Assembly (NCBI RefSeq): GCF_015160855.1
Contig: NZ_CP063373.1
Location: 9,833,001 to 9,897,000 of the forward strand
Length of the DNA stretch: 64,000 nucleotides
Source of the DNA: Streptomyces ferrugineus
GTDB taxonomy: Bacteria > Actinomycetota > Actinomycetes > Streptomycetales > Streptomycetaceae
Direction: 5' to 3'
Shown: positions 8,465-17,749 of the stretch, piece by piece
How positions within the stretch are numbered: position 1 is the first letter of the stretch
Layout of the letters: each line of letters opens with the position of its first letter
The notes under the pieces: generated by a model
What the model was told of the DNA's origin: nothing
The model's database searches: none
Seen by the model: only the letters and a program-made list of their open reading frames with translations
Position numbers and translations under genes: made by a program

Positions 8465-9052
8465 TCAGGCCATGGCCAGGACGGCTGAGATCAAGGCCCG
8501 CAGGCAGACGCGCTCGGCTTCCTCGTCCGGCAGGGAGAGGTGCTGCATCGTCAGTCCGTCGAAGCCGGCCAGGAAGAACCTCGCGATCGTCTCGGCGGGC
8601 TGGCCGAGCGGGTGACCGGTGCGTTCGGCGGCCTGGTCGACCAGTTTCGTCGTCACTGCCAGGACCTCGCTGTAGTGGCTCTGAAGAGCCTCCTTCAGGT
8701 GTGGCGTACGCAGGGCGAACATGCTCAGCTCGGTGAGCAGCTGGTGCGAGGCGGGCTGTTCGAGCACGGTACGCCAGAGTGCTTCGGCGAGCGTGACGAT
8801 GGTTTCCTCGAAGCTCGCGTCCGTCGGCGCGGCCTGTGTCACCTGGTCGATCAGGTCGTGCGTGAGCTGTTCCATGACGGCCCGGTACAGCTCCTCCTTC
8901 GTGCCGAAGGTGTAGTGCACGGTCGCCTGTGCCACGCCGAGCTCGGTGGCAATGGCGCGGGTACTGCCGGCGGCGACGCCCTCCCTGGCCATGAGGGAGA
9001 TGGCCGCCTTGATCAGTTGGGGGCGGCGCTCCGCCGCGGACACATGAGCCAT
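8465..9052 (-). CDS. TetR/AcrR family transcriptional regulator
   Basis: 195 residues, ATG at 9052. The N-terminal helix-turn-helix (about residues 10-57) reads ISLMAREGVAAGSTRAIATE ending in VHYTFGTKEELYRAVM, the classic TetR_N pattern. The C-terminal 130 residues form the variable ligand-binding domain. It probably represses itself and a divergent target from the palindrome at 9077-9097. The divergent side now holds only SRPBCC and MMPL relics, so its original target may be lost. Confidence 0.88.
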   Translation of the reverse strand: MAHVSAAERRPQLIKAAISLMAREGVAAGSTRAIATELGVAQATVHYTFGTKEELYRAVMEQLTHDLIDQVTQAAPTDASFEETIVTLAEALWRTVLEQPASHQLLTELSMFALRTPHLKEALQSHYSEVLAVTTKLVDQAAERTGHPLGQPAETIARFFLAGFDGLTMQHLSLPDEEAERVCLRALISAVLAMA

Positions 9053-9076
9053 GACACGATCCTATCCGACTCAGTC

Positions 9077-9097
9077 TGTCGAACAGGTCGATCGACA
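9077..9097. promoter_or_regulatory. Candidate TetR operator
   Basis: TGTCGA and TCGACA form an inverted repeat with a 9-base spacer, 25 bases upstream of the tetR start. Size and position fit TetR autoregulation. Confidence 0.5.
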
Positions 9098-9184
9098 AGG
9101 CCAGAGACCAGAAACCGCCGCCTGTCAGAGGGCGACCTCGATGCCCCGGAACGGAGCAGGACGTCCAGGGTGATCACGAGGTGC

Positions 9185-9475
9185 ACCCACCGGCTTTGGA
9201 CCGAGCGGAACTCGAAGGTGTTGGTGACGTCCTGGAGCGGGGCGAACCCGGTGCCGGTGTCGACGCGGCGCTTGAAGGGCTCGATCTCCCTGACCGTCCA
9301 GACCGAGTCGGTCTTGAGGGGACCGAGGGTGCGGTTGCGCTCGGAGTAGGTCTTGCCGACGGTGGCGACGCCGTGGTGGTCGGTGACCTCGATGGCTCCG
9401 GCGACCCACTCGGCGTACCGGTCGGTGCGGGAGATGACGTCCCACACCCGCCCGAGGGGGCGCCGATGACGGCCT
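9185..9475 (-). pseudogene. SRPBCC protein remnant, inverted copy of the gene at 19193
   Basis: On the minus strand this stretch translates to PLGRVWDVISRTDRYAEWV and continues through GKTYSERNRTLGPLKTDSVW to DVTNTFEFRSVQS. This is nearly identical, in protein and DNA, to the middle of the intact SRPBCC gene at 19193-19681. Both ends are missing: it starts at the MMPL relic junction (about 9475) and breaks off near 9185. With the intact gene it forms an inverted repeat of about 290 bp, 10 kb apart. Confidence 0.8.
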
Positions 9476-9915
9476 GTTCGGATCGTGGTCCTTGCCGCGC
9501 TCATCACGTGCGCCGGCGTCTGCGGCGGCAAGCTCGACGACCGCTTCACCGTGCCGGGCACCGAGTCCCAGCCGCGCTGGGCACGTTTCGGCAGGACACT
9601 GCCCGCAGCCCAGCCCCCCGGAGCGGGCGCCCAGCTCGTCTTCACGGCCCCTGAGGGGCACCGCGTCACGGACGCCCCGTACCTCGCGGACACGCCGGAT
9701 CCGAGGCGGTGGTCGCGAAGGCGCCCCAGATCAAAGCCGTCGTAGGCCCAGGCCTTTCCGTGGCTGTCCCGGCGGACCGGAGCACGGCGATCGTGCAGGT
9801 GCAGTACTCGGTGCAGCGGGCCGAGGTACGCCCCTCGTCCCTGGACGTGATCGAACGGGCGGCCGAGGCGGCCGAGAAGAGCGGGCTCAGGACCTCAGTC
9901 GGCGGCAGTGCAACG
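9470..9915 (+). pseudogene. MMPL-family transporter N-terminal remnant, frameshifted
   Basis: The frame starting at 9485 reads VRIVVLAALITCAGVCGGKL with the first transmembrane helix, then DDRFTVPGTESQ and AQLVFTAPEGHRVTDAPY, the hallmark start of actinobacterial MMPL (RND-type) transporters. Near 9700 the homology moves to another frame (from 9709: VAKAPQIKAVVG, then VQVQYSVQRAEV). It stops near 9915, about 150 of the usual 700 residues. It is dead, but shows that TetR, MMPL and SRPBCC genes once met here. Confidence 0.7.
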
Positions 9916-9924
9916 GCAGCAACG

Positions 9925-9995
9925 GCGCGCCCCCAGGCCCGTCATCCAGCCTCTGCCCAAGTGGTGGGTGATCGAGCGGACCACGCCGGCGAGCC
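9925..9995 (+). mobile_element. Possible IS5-type transposase trace
   Basis: A short stretch reads LPKWWVIERT, resembling the conserved RRWVVERTFAW block near the C-terminus of IS5-family DDE transposases. Nothing before or after it matches, and no terminal repeats are visible. It is a tiny relic at best. Confidence 0.3.
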
Positions 9996-10007
9996 GGCCG
10001 CGCTCCG

Positions 10008-12470
10008 CTACGGGATCGTGCCGGACGGGTGGTTATGCGCCACCCACCAGGCAGCGACCCGGGCGCGGGAGCGGAATCCGAGCTTGGCCAGGATGTGCTC
10101 GATATGGCGGTCCACCGTGCGCGGTGACAGGCCGAGCGCCGAGGCGATCTGCCGGTTGCTCATGCCCTCGGCCACCAGCGCGGCCACCTCCTTTTCCCGG
10201 GGTGTCAGGGGGCATGAGTGGGCAGCTGAGGCACTGCGCCCGGCGTCGGCCGACGCCGCCAGGGCCCATTCGACGGCACAGGCCGGACTGTCGTACTGAC
10301 CGCCTTCCGTGATGGCCTTCTCGAACGCCGTCGGGCCGAGGGCCTCCACGGTTTCCTTCTCGAAGTGGGCCTGGAACTCGGACATATGAGGGCCGAACGC
10401 GCCAATGGATGTGCCGATGACCCGCCACAGAGAACGGGTCGCGCCCTGCAGACGGGCCGCCATCCGGTGGTCGCCGCATGAACCGGTGATCCAGGCAAGG
10501 AGGCCCACCAGCATCGCGCTTCCTATGGGGTCGTTGAATCTCTGCTGAATCTCCAGCCCGGCCCGCGTCGACCGGACGGCGGCGTCGTTGTCGCCTCGTA
10601 GCCAGGCGTCGAAGCCCAGTGCCCACAGTGCGTAGGCGCGGCACAGCCACTCCCCGTGTGCCTCCGCCACAGCCACCGCCTGCGTACCGGTCTGCGCGGC
10701 GCCCGGGTCCCGGAGCTGCGCTTTGGCGACGGCCAGCAGAAAGAGCCAGAACACCGTCGCGCGTGTTTCGTTCAGCGCGTCCAGCCGGTCCACGGCCTGC
10801 TCACACATGGCCACGGCTGCCTCCGGACTCCCCCGGAACAGTGCCGACATGCCGCGGAATCCCATGACCAGCGCCCGCGTCCGCTGATCGTCCAACTGAT
10901 CACTCAGCGTCCCGGCCTCGTCGAGCCACTGGTCGGCCACTTCCAGATCGCCTTGCAGGAGCGCCACCCAGGCAGCCGCCACCAGGGCGGTTGCCCGCGT
11001 CCGGGTGGGTTCGGGCGAGGTTGCGAGCAGTCGGCCGAGCCAGCGGCGTCCGTCACCGAGGGCACCGCCGGCGCACCAGTGGATGCTCAGGGCCTCGGCC
11101 AGTGCCAGCGCCGTCCGGGCGTCACCGGGGTCTGACGCCGCGGTCTGTGTCCGGTCCGGATCCTGGGCCGAGGCCCGTGCGTCGGCTCGTGCGTCTGACC
11201 GTGCATCGCCGCGCTTCAACGCTGCCAGGAAGTTGTCGTGTTCGGTGCGGAGGCGTGCCAGTGCCGCTTCCTGTCCGGGACCGTACCAGCCGTCGGCGGT
11301 GCGCTTCGCGAGGGCGAGGAAGTACGCACAGTGCCGCCGCCGCAGGACGGGCTCTTCTCCTGACTCCGTGAGCCTGCGCATCCCGTACTCACGAATGGTC
11401 TCCAGCATCCGGTAGCGGACCACATCCCCGTGCTCGACGGCCAGGACAACCGACTGGGCGATCAAAGCGTCGAGGAGGTCCAGCACGTCAGGACGGGCGA
11501 TCCCCTCACCCGGACAGACATTCTCGGCTGCCTCCAGGCTGAAGCCACCCACGAACACCGAGAGCCTGTTCCACAGGATGCGCTGGGCAGGAGAGCACAA
11601 CTCGTAGCTCCACTCGATCAGTGCGCGCAGGGTGCGATGCCGAGGGCGGGCGGTTCGGTTGCCGCTCGTGAGCAGTGCGAAGCGGTCTTCCAGACGGTCC
11701 GTCAACTGTCCGATGGTGAGGGTCCGCAGCCGTGAAGCGGCCAACTCGATGGCCAGCGGCAACCCGTCCAGCGCGGCACACAGACGAGCTGCCCCGTCTC
11801 GATTCGTGTCACGGAGCCGGAATTCCGGCTGGACGGCGGCTGCCCGGGCCGCCAGCAGGTCCATTGCCTCGTTCAGGGACAGAGCGGGTACATCGAACAC
11901 GTACTCACCGACGATGCGCAGCGTCCGGCGGCTCGTTGCGAGGATACGCAGCTGCGGAGCGGCTGACAGAAGCATCTGAGCCAGTTCCGCACTGGCGTCC
12001 ACGACGTGTTCGCAGTTGTCCAGCACGATCAGGGCATGGCGCCGGGAGAGATGAGCGGCGAGTTTCTCGACCACGGGTCTGGAGCCGACGTCCCGCACGC
12101 CCAGAGCTGCCGCCGCCGCGCCGACCACGGCCTTCGGATCCAGTACGGGGGCCAGGTCCACCAGCCACACCCCGTCCGGAAAGGTGTCGCCGGCCACGGC
12201 AGCGGCCTCCAACGCCAGCCTGGTCTTACCGATACCGCCCGGCCCGGTGAGCGTCAGGAGCCTCGCGGCTCCGAGGAGACGACGGATCTCGGAGATATCG
12301 CGCCGTCGGCCGATGAAAGTGGTCAGCGCCGCTGGCAGGTTCCCCGCCCCTGAGGCCACAACGGTCACCGGTGTCCCGCCCTCTGCTGTCTTTCCCGCCG
12401 TCGGAAAACGCCACTGCGCGGAGGCCGACAGCCATGGCCGCACCACCGACTGTGCCACCAGTGGCACCAC
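10008..12470 (-). CDS. STAND ATPase transcriptional regulator with LuxR-type HTH
   Basis: Up to 820 residues. An NB-ARC/AAA ATPase module comes first: Walker A GPGGIGKT (76-83), Walker B-like HALIVLDNCEH, and GLPLAIELAASRL in the sensor region. A winged-helix/TPR-like region follows (about 300-740), then a C-terminal LuxR HTH with LTPREKEVAALVAEG and SNRQIASALGLSPRTVDRHI (about 750-815). The family (LuxR/AfsR/SARP-like STAND regulators) couples ATP-dependent oligomerisation to transcription activation. GTG at 12368 is an alternative start that trims an unusual N-terminal 34 residues. It is divergent from the P450 operon across about 2 kb of non-coding DNA and could regulate it. Confidence 0.88.
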   Translation of the reverse strand: MVPLVAQSVVRPWLSASAQWRFPTAGKTAEGGTPVTVVASGAGNLPAALTTFIGRRRDISEIRRLLGAARLLTLTGPGGIGKTRLALEAAAVAGDTFPDGVWLVDLAPVLDPKAVVGAAAAALGVRDVGSRPVVEKLAAHLSRRHALIVLDNCEHVVDASAELAQMLLSAAPQLRILATSRRTLRIVGEYVFDVPALSLNEAMDLLAARAAAVQPEFRLRDTNRDGAARLCAALDGLPLAIELAASRLRTLTIGQLTDRLEDRFALLTSGNRTARPRHRTLRALIEWSYELCSPAQRILWNRLSVFVGGFSLEAAENVCPGEGIARPDVLDLLDALIAQSVVLAVEHGDVVRYRMLETIREYGMRRLTESGEEPVLRRRHCAYFLALAKRTADGWYGPGQEAALARLRTEHDNFLAALKRGDARSDARADARASAQDPDRTQTAASDPGDARTALALAEALSIHWCAGGALGDGRRWLGRLLATSPEPTRTRATALVAAAWVALLQGDLEVADQWLDEAGTLSDQLDDQRTRALVMGFRGMSALFRGSPEAAVAMCEQAVDRLDALNETRATVFWLFLLAVAKAQLRDPGAAQTGTQAVAVAEAHGEWLCRAYALWALGFDAWLRGDNDAAVRSTRAGLEIQQRFNDPIGSAMLVGLLAWITGSCGDHRMAARLQGATRSLWRVIGTSIGAFGPHMSEFQAHFEKETVEALGPTAFEKAITEGGQYDSPACAVEWALAASADAGRSASAAHSCPLTPREKEVAALVAEGMSNRQIASALGLSPRTVDRHIEHILAKLGFRSRARVAAWWVAHNHPSGTIP

Positions 12471-13995
12471 GTACAGCCAGTGGCCTGTCCCGGAAGGCTG
12501 TGGAAGCCGTCCGTGGCCAGGACGCCGACGTCCCGAGCCGACACCTTATGCCCGCGGTCCCGGTCACGGAACGGATCCGCAGTGGTGACCAGGAACGCAG
12601 GGCCGGTGGGCCGCCCGAGCACTGTCGGCATCGCGGCCGGCACGGTGGACGGGCGCATCGTGAGCGTCCTGGCCGGGTACGCATTCAGCTCCTGGGCCCG
12701 AGCCGGGACTCGGAAAGGTCCTGCATCCCGAGGGTCCCGCGGCCCCCCCTGTAGAACTACCCATAGTCAAGAACAGGCCAGGCGTAGATGCTTCTCTGCA
12801 TGAAGCGCACGCCGTCGGCACCGGTTGCGCGCCCATGGCCATGGCGCGTGCCGTGGACGCCCCACCGGAGGGGCCTTGCCCCCGCTGGGCCCGTCACCAC
12901 GGGCATCGCGCGGCGGGACACCCAGCAGGACCAGGGGCAGGGCCCCGGTGGAACCGCCGCCCGAGTTCTCGGGGGGATTGCCGGACTTCCCACTGCGGGC
13001 ACACTCGCGAGCCCCGCCCCACAGCCCGGCCCGAGCACGGGCCGCGCCGACGCCACCGGCCCTGAACATCGGCGACACCCACAGGCGACTGCTCTTACCG
13101 CGCGGTCCGTCGGCGTCAGCATCTCCGGCTGACGCCACCGGCATCGCCACCCTCCCCCCTCCGTGCACCGCAGCAGGGCCGGCCACCGTTCCCACCGGAG
13201 ACCCTGCGAGACCCCCCTTGTAAGGAACCGTCAGCAGTATGATCCCGCCCCCCACTGGCCTCAGAATCCGCTACTGCACCAGTGGCGTGGCCCGCCGTCG
13301 GCCGGGCACCGTTGCCTCCCTCGTCGACCTGGGTTCCGGCGGTGTGACCCGCTGCCCGCACCTCGGGCACCTCACTCCGCCCGCCGGCGACCTGCCCCGG
13401 AGAGGCGACGCCCGCGTCCAGGGCCTCGCGTGGTCCGAGAACGCCGTGACGATCGAGACCGAGACAGGATCGCCCTGTCTCCTAGGCCCCGGGGCAAGCG
13501 TTTTCCGACGCGGTCCCGGACCGCTCTCCCGCGCCGGGCGAGGTGTCTCGCCGGTCGGTCCTCGGGGCACTCACCGGCCGGCGGGGCGGCAGCCCTTCTC
13601 CGAGAGGAGCGCCGCAACCGGACGCGTGGCAGCGGCTCGTGCACGCGTCGAGACGGTTCTGACGCCCGCCGAACACTGCCAGGTTCCACAGGCCGGCGCG
13701 CGGGAGATGTTCGGGGTCGCCCTGAAGTCCTCCACCGCGCACCGCGCGAGGGGATCAGCAGCGACGCCCCTGCCCGGGCCGAGGCGTCCGAAGGAGGGGT
13801 CCACCGGCTCCTGTCTCCCGGGCTTCGGGCTCGTCCAGGCCGTGCGGAAGCGCGTCGCCCACGAGCTCTCTCCCCGACCGTGTCACCCGGCCCGGCGACC
13901 GCACAGACCGCGAATCGGCGTGTGCGTCGGCCACTCCGGTGTTCAAGCGGATCAGCGGTGGACGGGAGGCGTCGGCGGACGTCTGGTCCGCGGTC

Positions 13996-14042
13996 TCTGG
14001 CTCTCCCCACGTCACGGCTTCTGGCTCTCCCCACGTCACGGC
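13996..14042. repeat. 23-bp direct repeat, two copies
   Basis: TCTGGCTCTCCCCACGTCAC followed by GGC occurs at 13996 and again at 14020. It lies in the gene-poor stretch ahead of the P450 operon. Confidence 0.75.
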
Positions 14043-14160
14043 CGGACTCACTGCCGGCACGCGGCGGGCGTCGGTGCACGTCCGCCACCGGACTGCCCAG
14101 CGTTCAGGCTTCGCTGACGGAATGCGACCGAACATGCCGGTCCCACCCCGCGCCGGCACG

Positions 14161-14214
14161 CGCACACCACGCACACCACGCACACCACGCACACCACGCA
14201 CACCACGCACACCA
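14161..14214. repeat. 9-bp tandem repeat, six copies
   Basis: CGCACACCA is repeated six times without interruption. A similar 9-base periodic array (CGCACGACC) lies inside the helicase gene at 43919. It is simple-sequence expansion with no coding role seen here. Confidence 0.9.
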
Positions 14215-14386
14215 CCGACGGATACGTGGGGATGTACGACGCGGGCTGCCCGTCCTCCCCAGTCAAGTCCCCTCTTCAGGACGTCGGGCACGTTGTCACG
14301 TTCCCTTTCGGTCCCTGGCCCTTCGCCTCACCCACCGGTCCACACACAGTTCCTTCACGCGACTATGTCCAACAACCCAGTCAATC

Positions 14387-14408
14387 GACATTGTCACCCG
14401 ACAATGTC
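14387..14408. promoter_or_regulatory. Perfect palindromic operator before the P450 operon
   Basis: GACATTGTC-N4-GACAATGTC is a perfect 9-base inverted repeat 52 bases upstream of the CYP102 start codon. A related half-site (GACTATGTC) lies at 14361. Size and symmetry fit a TetR- or MarR-type dimer. No such regulator lies directly adjacent; candidates in the window are the TetR at 8465, whose own palindrome differs in sequence, and a regulator elsewhere. Confidence 0.65.
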
Positions 14409-14460
14409 TGCCTGTAGATTGAAAGCCATCGCTTGCCAGCCGTGATCGAAAGGCACGCCC

Positions 14461-17400
14461 ATGTCCCATGCGCCTCTCTCCGAAACCGAGCCGATCCCCG
14501 AGCGCCCGGCTCTTCCCCTGATCGGGCATGCGCTCGACGTCCCCGGCGGGGCCGAAGGGCTCGCCTATGTCATGAAGGAGGCCAAGGAGCTGGGGCCGCT
14601 GTTCAAGCTCCGGATCTTCGGCACCGAGATCAACTTCGTCTCCGGCCTGGATCTCGTCTCCGAACTGGCGGACGAGAGCCGGTTCCGTAAGAACGTCCAC
14701 CCCGATCTCGTGATCCTGCGGGAGATCGGCGGGGACGGTCTGTTCACCGCCTACGGCGACGAGCCCAACTGGCGCAAGGCGCACGACGTCCTGATGCCGG
14801 CGTTCTCCCTGGGCGCGATGCGGGGCTACCACGCGACGATGCTCAAGGTCGCCCGGGAGCTGATCGCCAAGTGGGACCGGGCGGCCGGGGAGCTTCCGGT
14901 GGACGTGGCCGCCGACATGACCCGGCTGACCTTCGACACGATCGGACTGTGCGGCTTCGGCTACGACTTCGAATCCTTCCGCCGCGATCAGCCGCATCCC
15001 TTCATCACGGCGCTTGCGAGGGCACTGGACTTCGCTCAGGCCAAGGGCGAGTCCATCCCCGGATCCGAGTTGTTCCAGTGGAAGAAGGCGGAGCAGTTCC
15101 GCAACGACGTCACCCTGATGAAGGACCTGGTCGACGATGTGATCCGGCGGCGCAGGGCGGACGGCGACCAGAGCACCGACGACCTGCTGGGCCGGATGCT
15201 GCACACCCGCGACCAGGTCACCGGTGAGCCCCTGGACGACGTCAACATCCGCTACCAGGCGATCACGTTCCTCATCGCCGGCCATGAGACCACCAGTGGC
15301 CTGCTGTCGTTCGCGCTGTACTACCTGACCAAGCACCCCGAGGTACTGGCCCGCGCCCAGGCGGAAGTGGACGCCCTGTGGGGCGATGCGGCCGACCCCG
15401 ACCCGCAGTACGCGGACATCGGCAAGCTCACCTACGTCCGCCAGATCCTCAGCGAGAGCCTGCGGCTGTGGCCCACGGCGCCGGCGTACGCGGTCGAGCC
15501 CCTGGCCGACACGGTCATCGGCGGCAAGTACGCCGTGCGCCAGGGCGAGTCGCTGATGGTGCTGGTCCCTCAGCTGCACCGGGATCCCGCCTGGGGGGAC
15601 AACGTCGAGCTGTTCGACCCGGAGCGGTTCTCGGCCGAGCGGGAGGCCGCACGCCCGGTCCACCTGTTCAAGCCGTTCGGCAACGGCGAACGGGCCTGCA
15701 TCGGCCGCCAGTTCGCGCTGCACGAGGCGACGCTCGTCCTCGCCCTGCTGGTGCACCGGTTCCGCCTGATCGACCACACCGACTACCAGCTCAAGATCAA
15801 GCAGTCCCTCACCCTCAAGCCCGACAACTTCACCCTGAACCTGGCCCGACGCGACAGCGGCGAGCGCCGCCTGCCCACCGCCGCCATCAGCACACCCGCT
15901 GAGCAAGCGCGGCCCGCCGCCCGCCGTGCGGCCGGTACGACATTGACCGTGCTGCACGGTTCCAATCTCGGGACCTGCTCCGGCATAGCCGCCGACCTCG
16001 CCGTGGACGGCGACGAGCACGGCTTCGCCAGTGCCATCGCCTCCCTCGACGACGCCGTGGGCGAACTCACCGGCACCGGCGGCCCGGTGGTGATCGTCGC
16101 CGCCTCCTACAACGGCAGGCCCACCGACGACGCCGCCCGGTTCGTGTCATGGCTGGACGAGTTGGAGCCCGGCTCGCTCGACGGCGTCGAGTACGCGGTG
16201 CTCGGCGTCGGCGACCGCAACTGGGCCGCCACCTACCAGCGCATCCCGACGCTCATCGACGAGCGGCTCGCCGCCGCCGGTGCGACGCCCCTGCTGGAGC
16301 GTGGCGCCGCCGACGCCGCGGGGGACTTCGCCGGCACCGTCGACCGGTGGACCGGCGACCTGTGGAACACCCTGCTGGAGAGGTACGGAAGCCCGGTGCA
16401 GCCCGGCGCCGAACCGACCGGACACAGCGGCGAAGCCGACGCCGACCAGGGGCTGTACGAGCTTCAGGACGCCACTCAGTCGGTCACCGGACCGCTCGCG
16501 GCACGGCACGGCGTACAGCCCATGGAGGTGCTGGACGCCTACGAACTGGTCGACATGGACCACCCGCTCGGCCGCTCCAAGCGCTTCATCCGGCTGCGGT
16601 TGCCCGACGGCGTCACCTACCGCACCGGCGACCACCTCGCGGTGCTCCCGCGCAACCCGGCCGCCCTCGTGCAGCGGGTCGCCGACCGCTTCGGCCTTGA
16701 CCTGGACCGCACCGTACGGCTGAAGGCACGCCGCCGGAGCCGCAACGCCCTGCCCGTCGACCGTCCGCTGACTCTGCGTCAACTGCTCACGGACTTCGTG
16801 GAGCTGCAGGACGCCGCAACCCGGGAGCAGGTCGCCGTACTCGCCGAGCACACCGCCTGCCCGCCCGAGCGCCGTCCCCTGGCGGAACTCGCCGAGGCGC
16901 AGCCCGACGTCTTCCGCGAGCGGGTCACCGACGCCGGGTGCAGCCTCCTGGACCTGCTGGAGCGCTACCGCGCCTGCGAGCTGCCGTTCGAGCACTTCCT
17001 GGAACTGCTGCCCGTCCTGCGGCCACGGCACTACTCGATCTCCTCGTCCGCCGCGGCCACGCCCGGCGAGGTGGACCTGATGGTGTCGCTCCTCAAAGCC
17101 CCGCACCGCGGCGGCGAGGGCACCTTCCACGGCATCGCCTCCCACTACCTGCAGACCGTCAGCACGGGCGACACCCTCCAGGCGCGGGTGCTCCCCTGTA
17201 GCGAAGCCTTCCGTCTGCCGCAGGACCCGGCCGTCCCCGTGATCCTGATCAGCGCGGGCACCGGAGTGGCACCCTTCCGCGGCGGCGTCCTCGACCGGCT
17301 GCACGGCAAGGCGACCGGGACACTGCTGTGCTACTTCGGCTGCGACCACCCGGACGTCGACTTCCTCCACCGCGAGGAACTCCGGACGGCCGAGGACGCC

Positions 17401-17682
17401 GGAGCCGTCAGCCTGCGCCCCGTCTTCAGCCACGCCCCCGAGGACGGCGTCCGCTTCGTCCAGGACCGCATCGCCAAGGAAAGTGCCGAGGTCTGGTCGG
17501 TCCTGCAGGCCGGAGGACGGGTGTACGTCTGCGGCGACGGGCGCCGCATGGCCCCCGGCGTACGCGCAGCGCTCCAGGCCGTCTACCGCGAGCAGACCGG
17601 AGCCGACGCCGACGAGGCCGCCGCATGGCTGACCGCCATGACGGAGTCCGGCACGTACGTCGAGGACGTCTGGGCCGGCTGA
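14461..17682 (+). CDS. CYP102-type self-sufficient cytochrome P450/NADPH-P450 reductase
   Basis: 1073 residues, the length and domain order of P450 BM3. The P450 domain (1-~470) has the oxygen-binding I-helix AGHETTSG (273-280), the ExxR helix (SESLRLWP), and the heme loop FGNGERACIG with Cys413. An FMN flavodoxin domain follows (about 495-640), then a FAD/NADPH ferredoxin-reductase-like domain with RHYSISSS (856-863), GTGVAPFRG and CGDGRRMAPGV, ending in DVWAG like BM3. The family hydroxylates fatty acids or related lipophilic substrates using NADPH without separate partners. It is first in an operon with an amine oxidase, an SRPBCC protein and an alcohol dehydrogenase, behind a perfect palindrome. 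Confidence 0.96.
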   Translation: MSHAPLSETEPIPERPALPLIGHALDVPGGAEGLAYVMKEAKELGPLFKLRIFGTEINFVSGLDLVSELADESRFRKNVHPDLVILREIGGDGLFTAYGDEPNWRKAHDVLMPAFSLGAMRGYHATMLKVARELIAKWDRAAGELPVDVAADMTRLTFDTIGLCGFGYDFESFRRDQPHPFITALARALDFAQAKGESIPGSELFQWKKAEQFRNDVTLMKDLVDDVIRRRRADGDQSTDDLLGRMLHTRDQVTGEPLDDVNIRYQAITFLIAGHETTSGLLSFALYYLTKHPEVLARAQAEVDALWGDAADPDPQYADIGKLTYVRQILSESLRLWPTAPAYAVEPLADTVIGGKYAVRQGESLMVLVPQLHRDPAWGDNVELFDPERFSAEREAARPVHLFKPFGNGERACIGRQFALHEATLVLALLVHRFRLIDHTDYQLKIKQSLTLKPDNFTLNLARRDSGERRLPTAAISTPAEQARPAARRAAGTTLTVLHGSNLGTCSGIAADLAVDGDEHGFASAIASLDDAVGELTGTGGPVVIVAASYNGRPTDDAARFVSWLDELEPGSLDGVEYAVLGVGDRNWAATYQRIPTLIDERLAAAGATPLLERGAADAAGDFAGTVDRWTGDLWNTLLERYGSPVQPGAEPTGHSGEADADQGLYELQDATQSVTGPLAARHGVQPMEVLDAYELVDMDHPLGRSKRFIRLRLPDGVTYRTGDHLAVLPRNPAALVQRVADRFGLDLDRTVRLKARRRSRNALPVDRPLTLRQLLTDFVELQDAATREQVAVLAEHTACPPERRPLAELAEAQPDVFRERVTDAGCSLLDLLERYRACELPFEHFLELLPVLRPRHYSISSSAAATPGEVDLMVSLLKAPHRGGEGTFHGIASHYLQTVSTGDTLQARVLPCSEAFRLPQDPAVPVILISAGTGVAPFRGGVLDRLHGKATGTLLCYFGCDHPDVDFLHREELRTAEDAGAVSLRPVFSHAPEDGVRFVQDRIAKESAEVWSVLQAGGRVYVCGDGRRMAPGVRAALQAVYREQTGADADEAAAWLTAMTESGTYVEDVWAG

Positions 17683-17749
17683 CCCCCGTCGGCACGCACT
17701 CTGCACATCACATGACCAAAGCCTTGCATCAGTGACCAAAGGAAAGATC

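Larger units (their letters stand above)
12471..14386. other. Long stretch without recognisable genes
   Basis: Nearly 2 kb with many long open frames on both strands, none with convincing protein composition, start site or homology. It contains a 23-base direct repeat (13996-14042), a 9-base tandem repeat (14161-14214) and a small hairpin GAGACAGG-5nt-CCTGTCTC (13461-13481). It may be decayed coding DNA plus the upstream region of the P450 operon. Confidence 0.5.

Noticed and set aside
9925..9995. Complete insertion sequence
   Set aside because: Only about 10 residues resemble a transposase; no inverted repeats or full ORF.
12471..14386. Several long plus- and minus-strand ORFs
   Set aside because: Composition is arginine/proline/alanine-rich as in shadow frames, with no ribosome binding sites or families.
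14296..16020. 574-residue minus-strand ORF
   Set aside because: It lies opposite the P450 domain of the CYP102 gene and has no family match; a shadow caused by high GC. The same applies to long antisense frames at 16147-18024 and 33499-35229.
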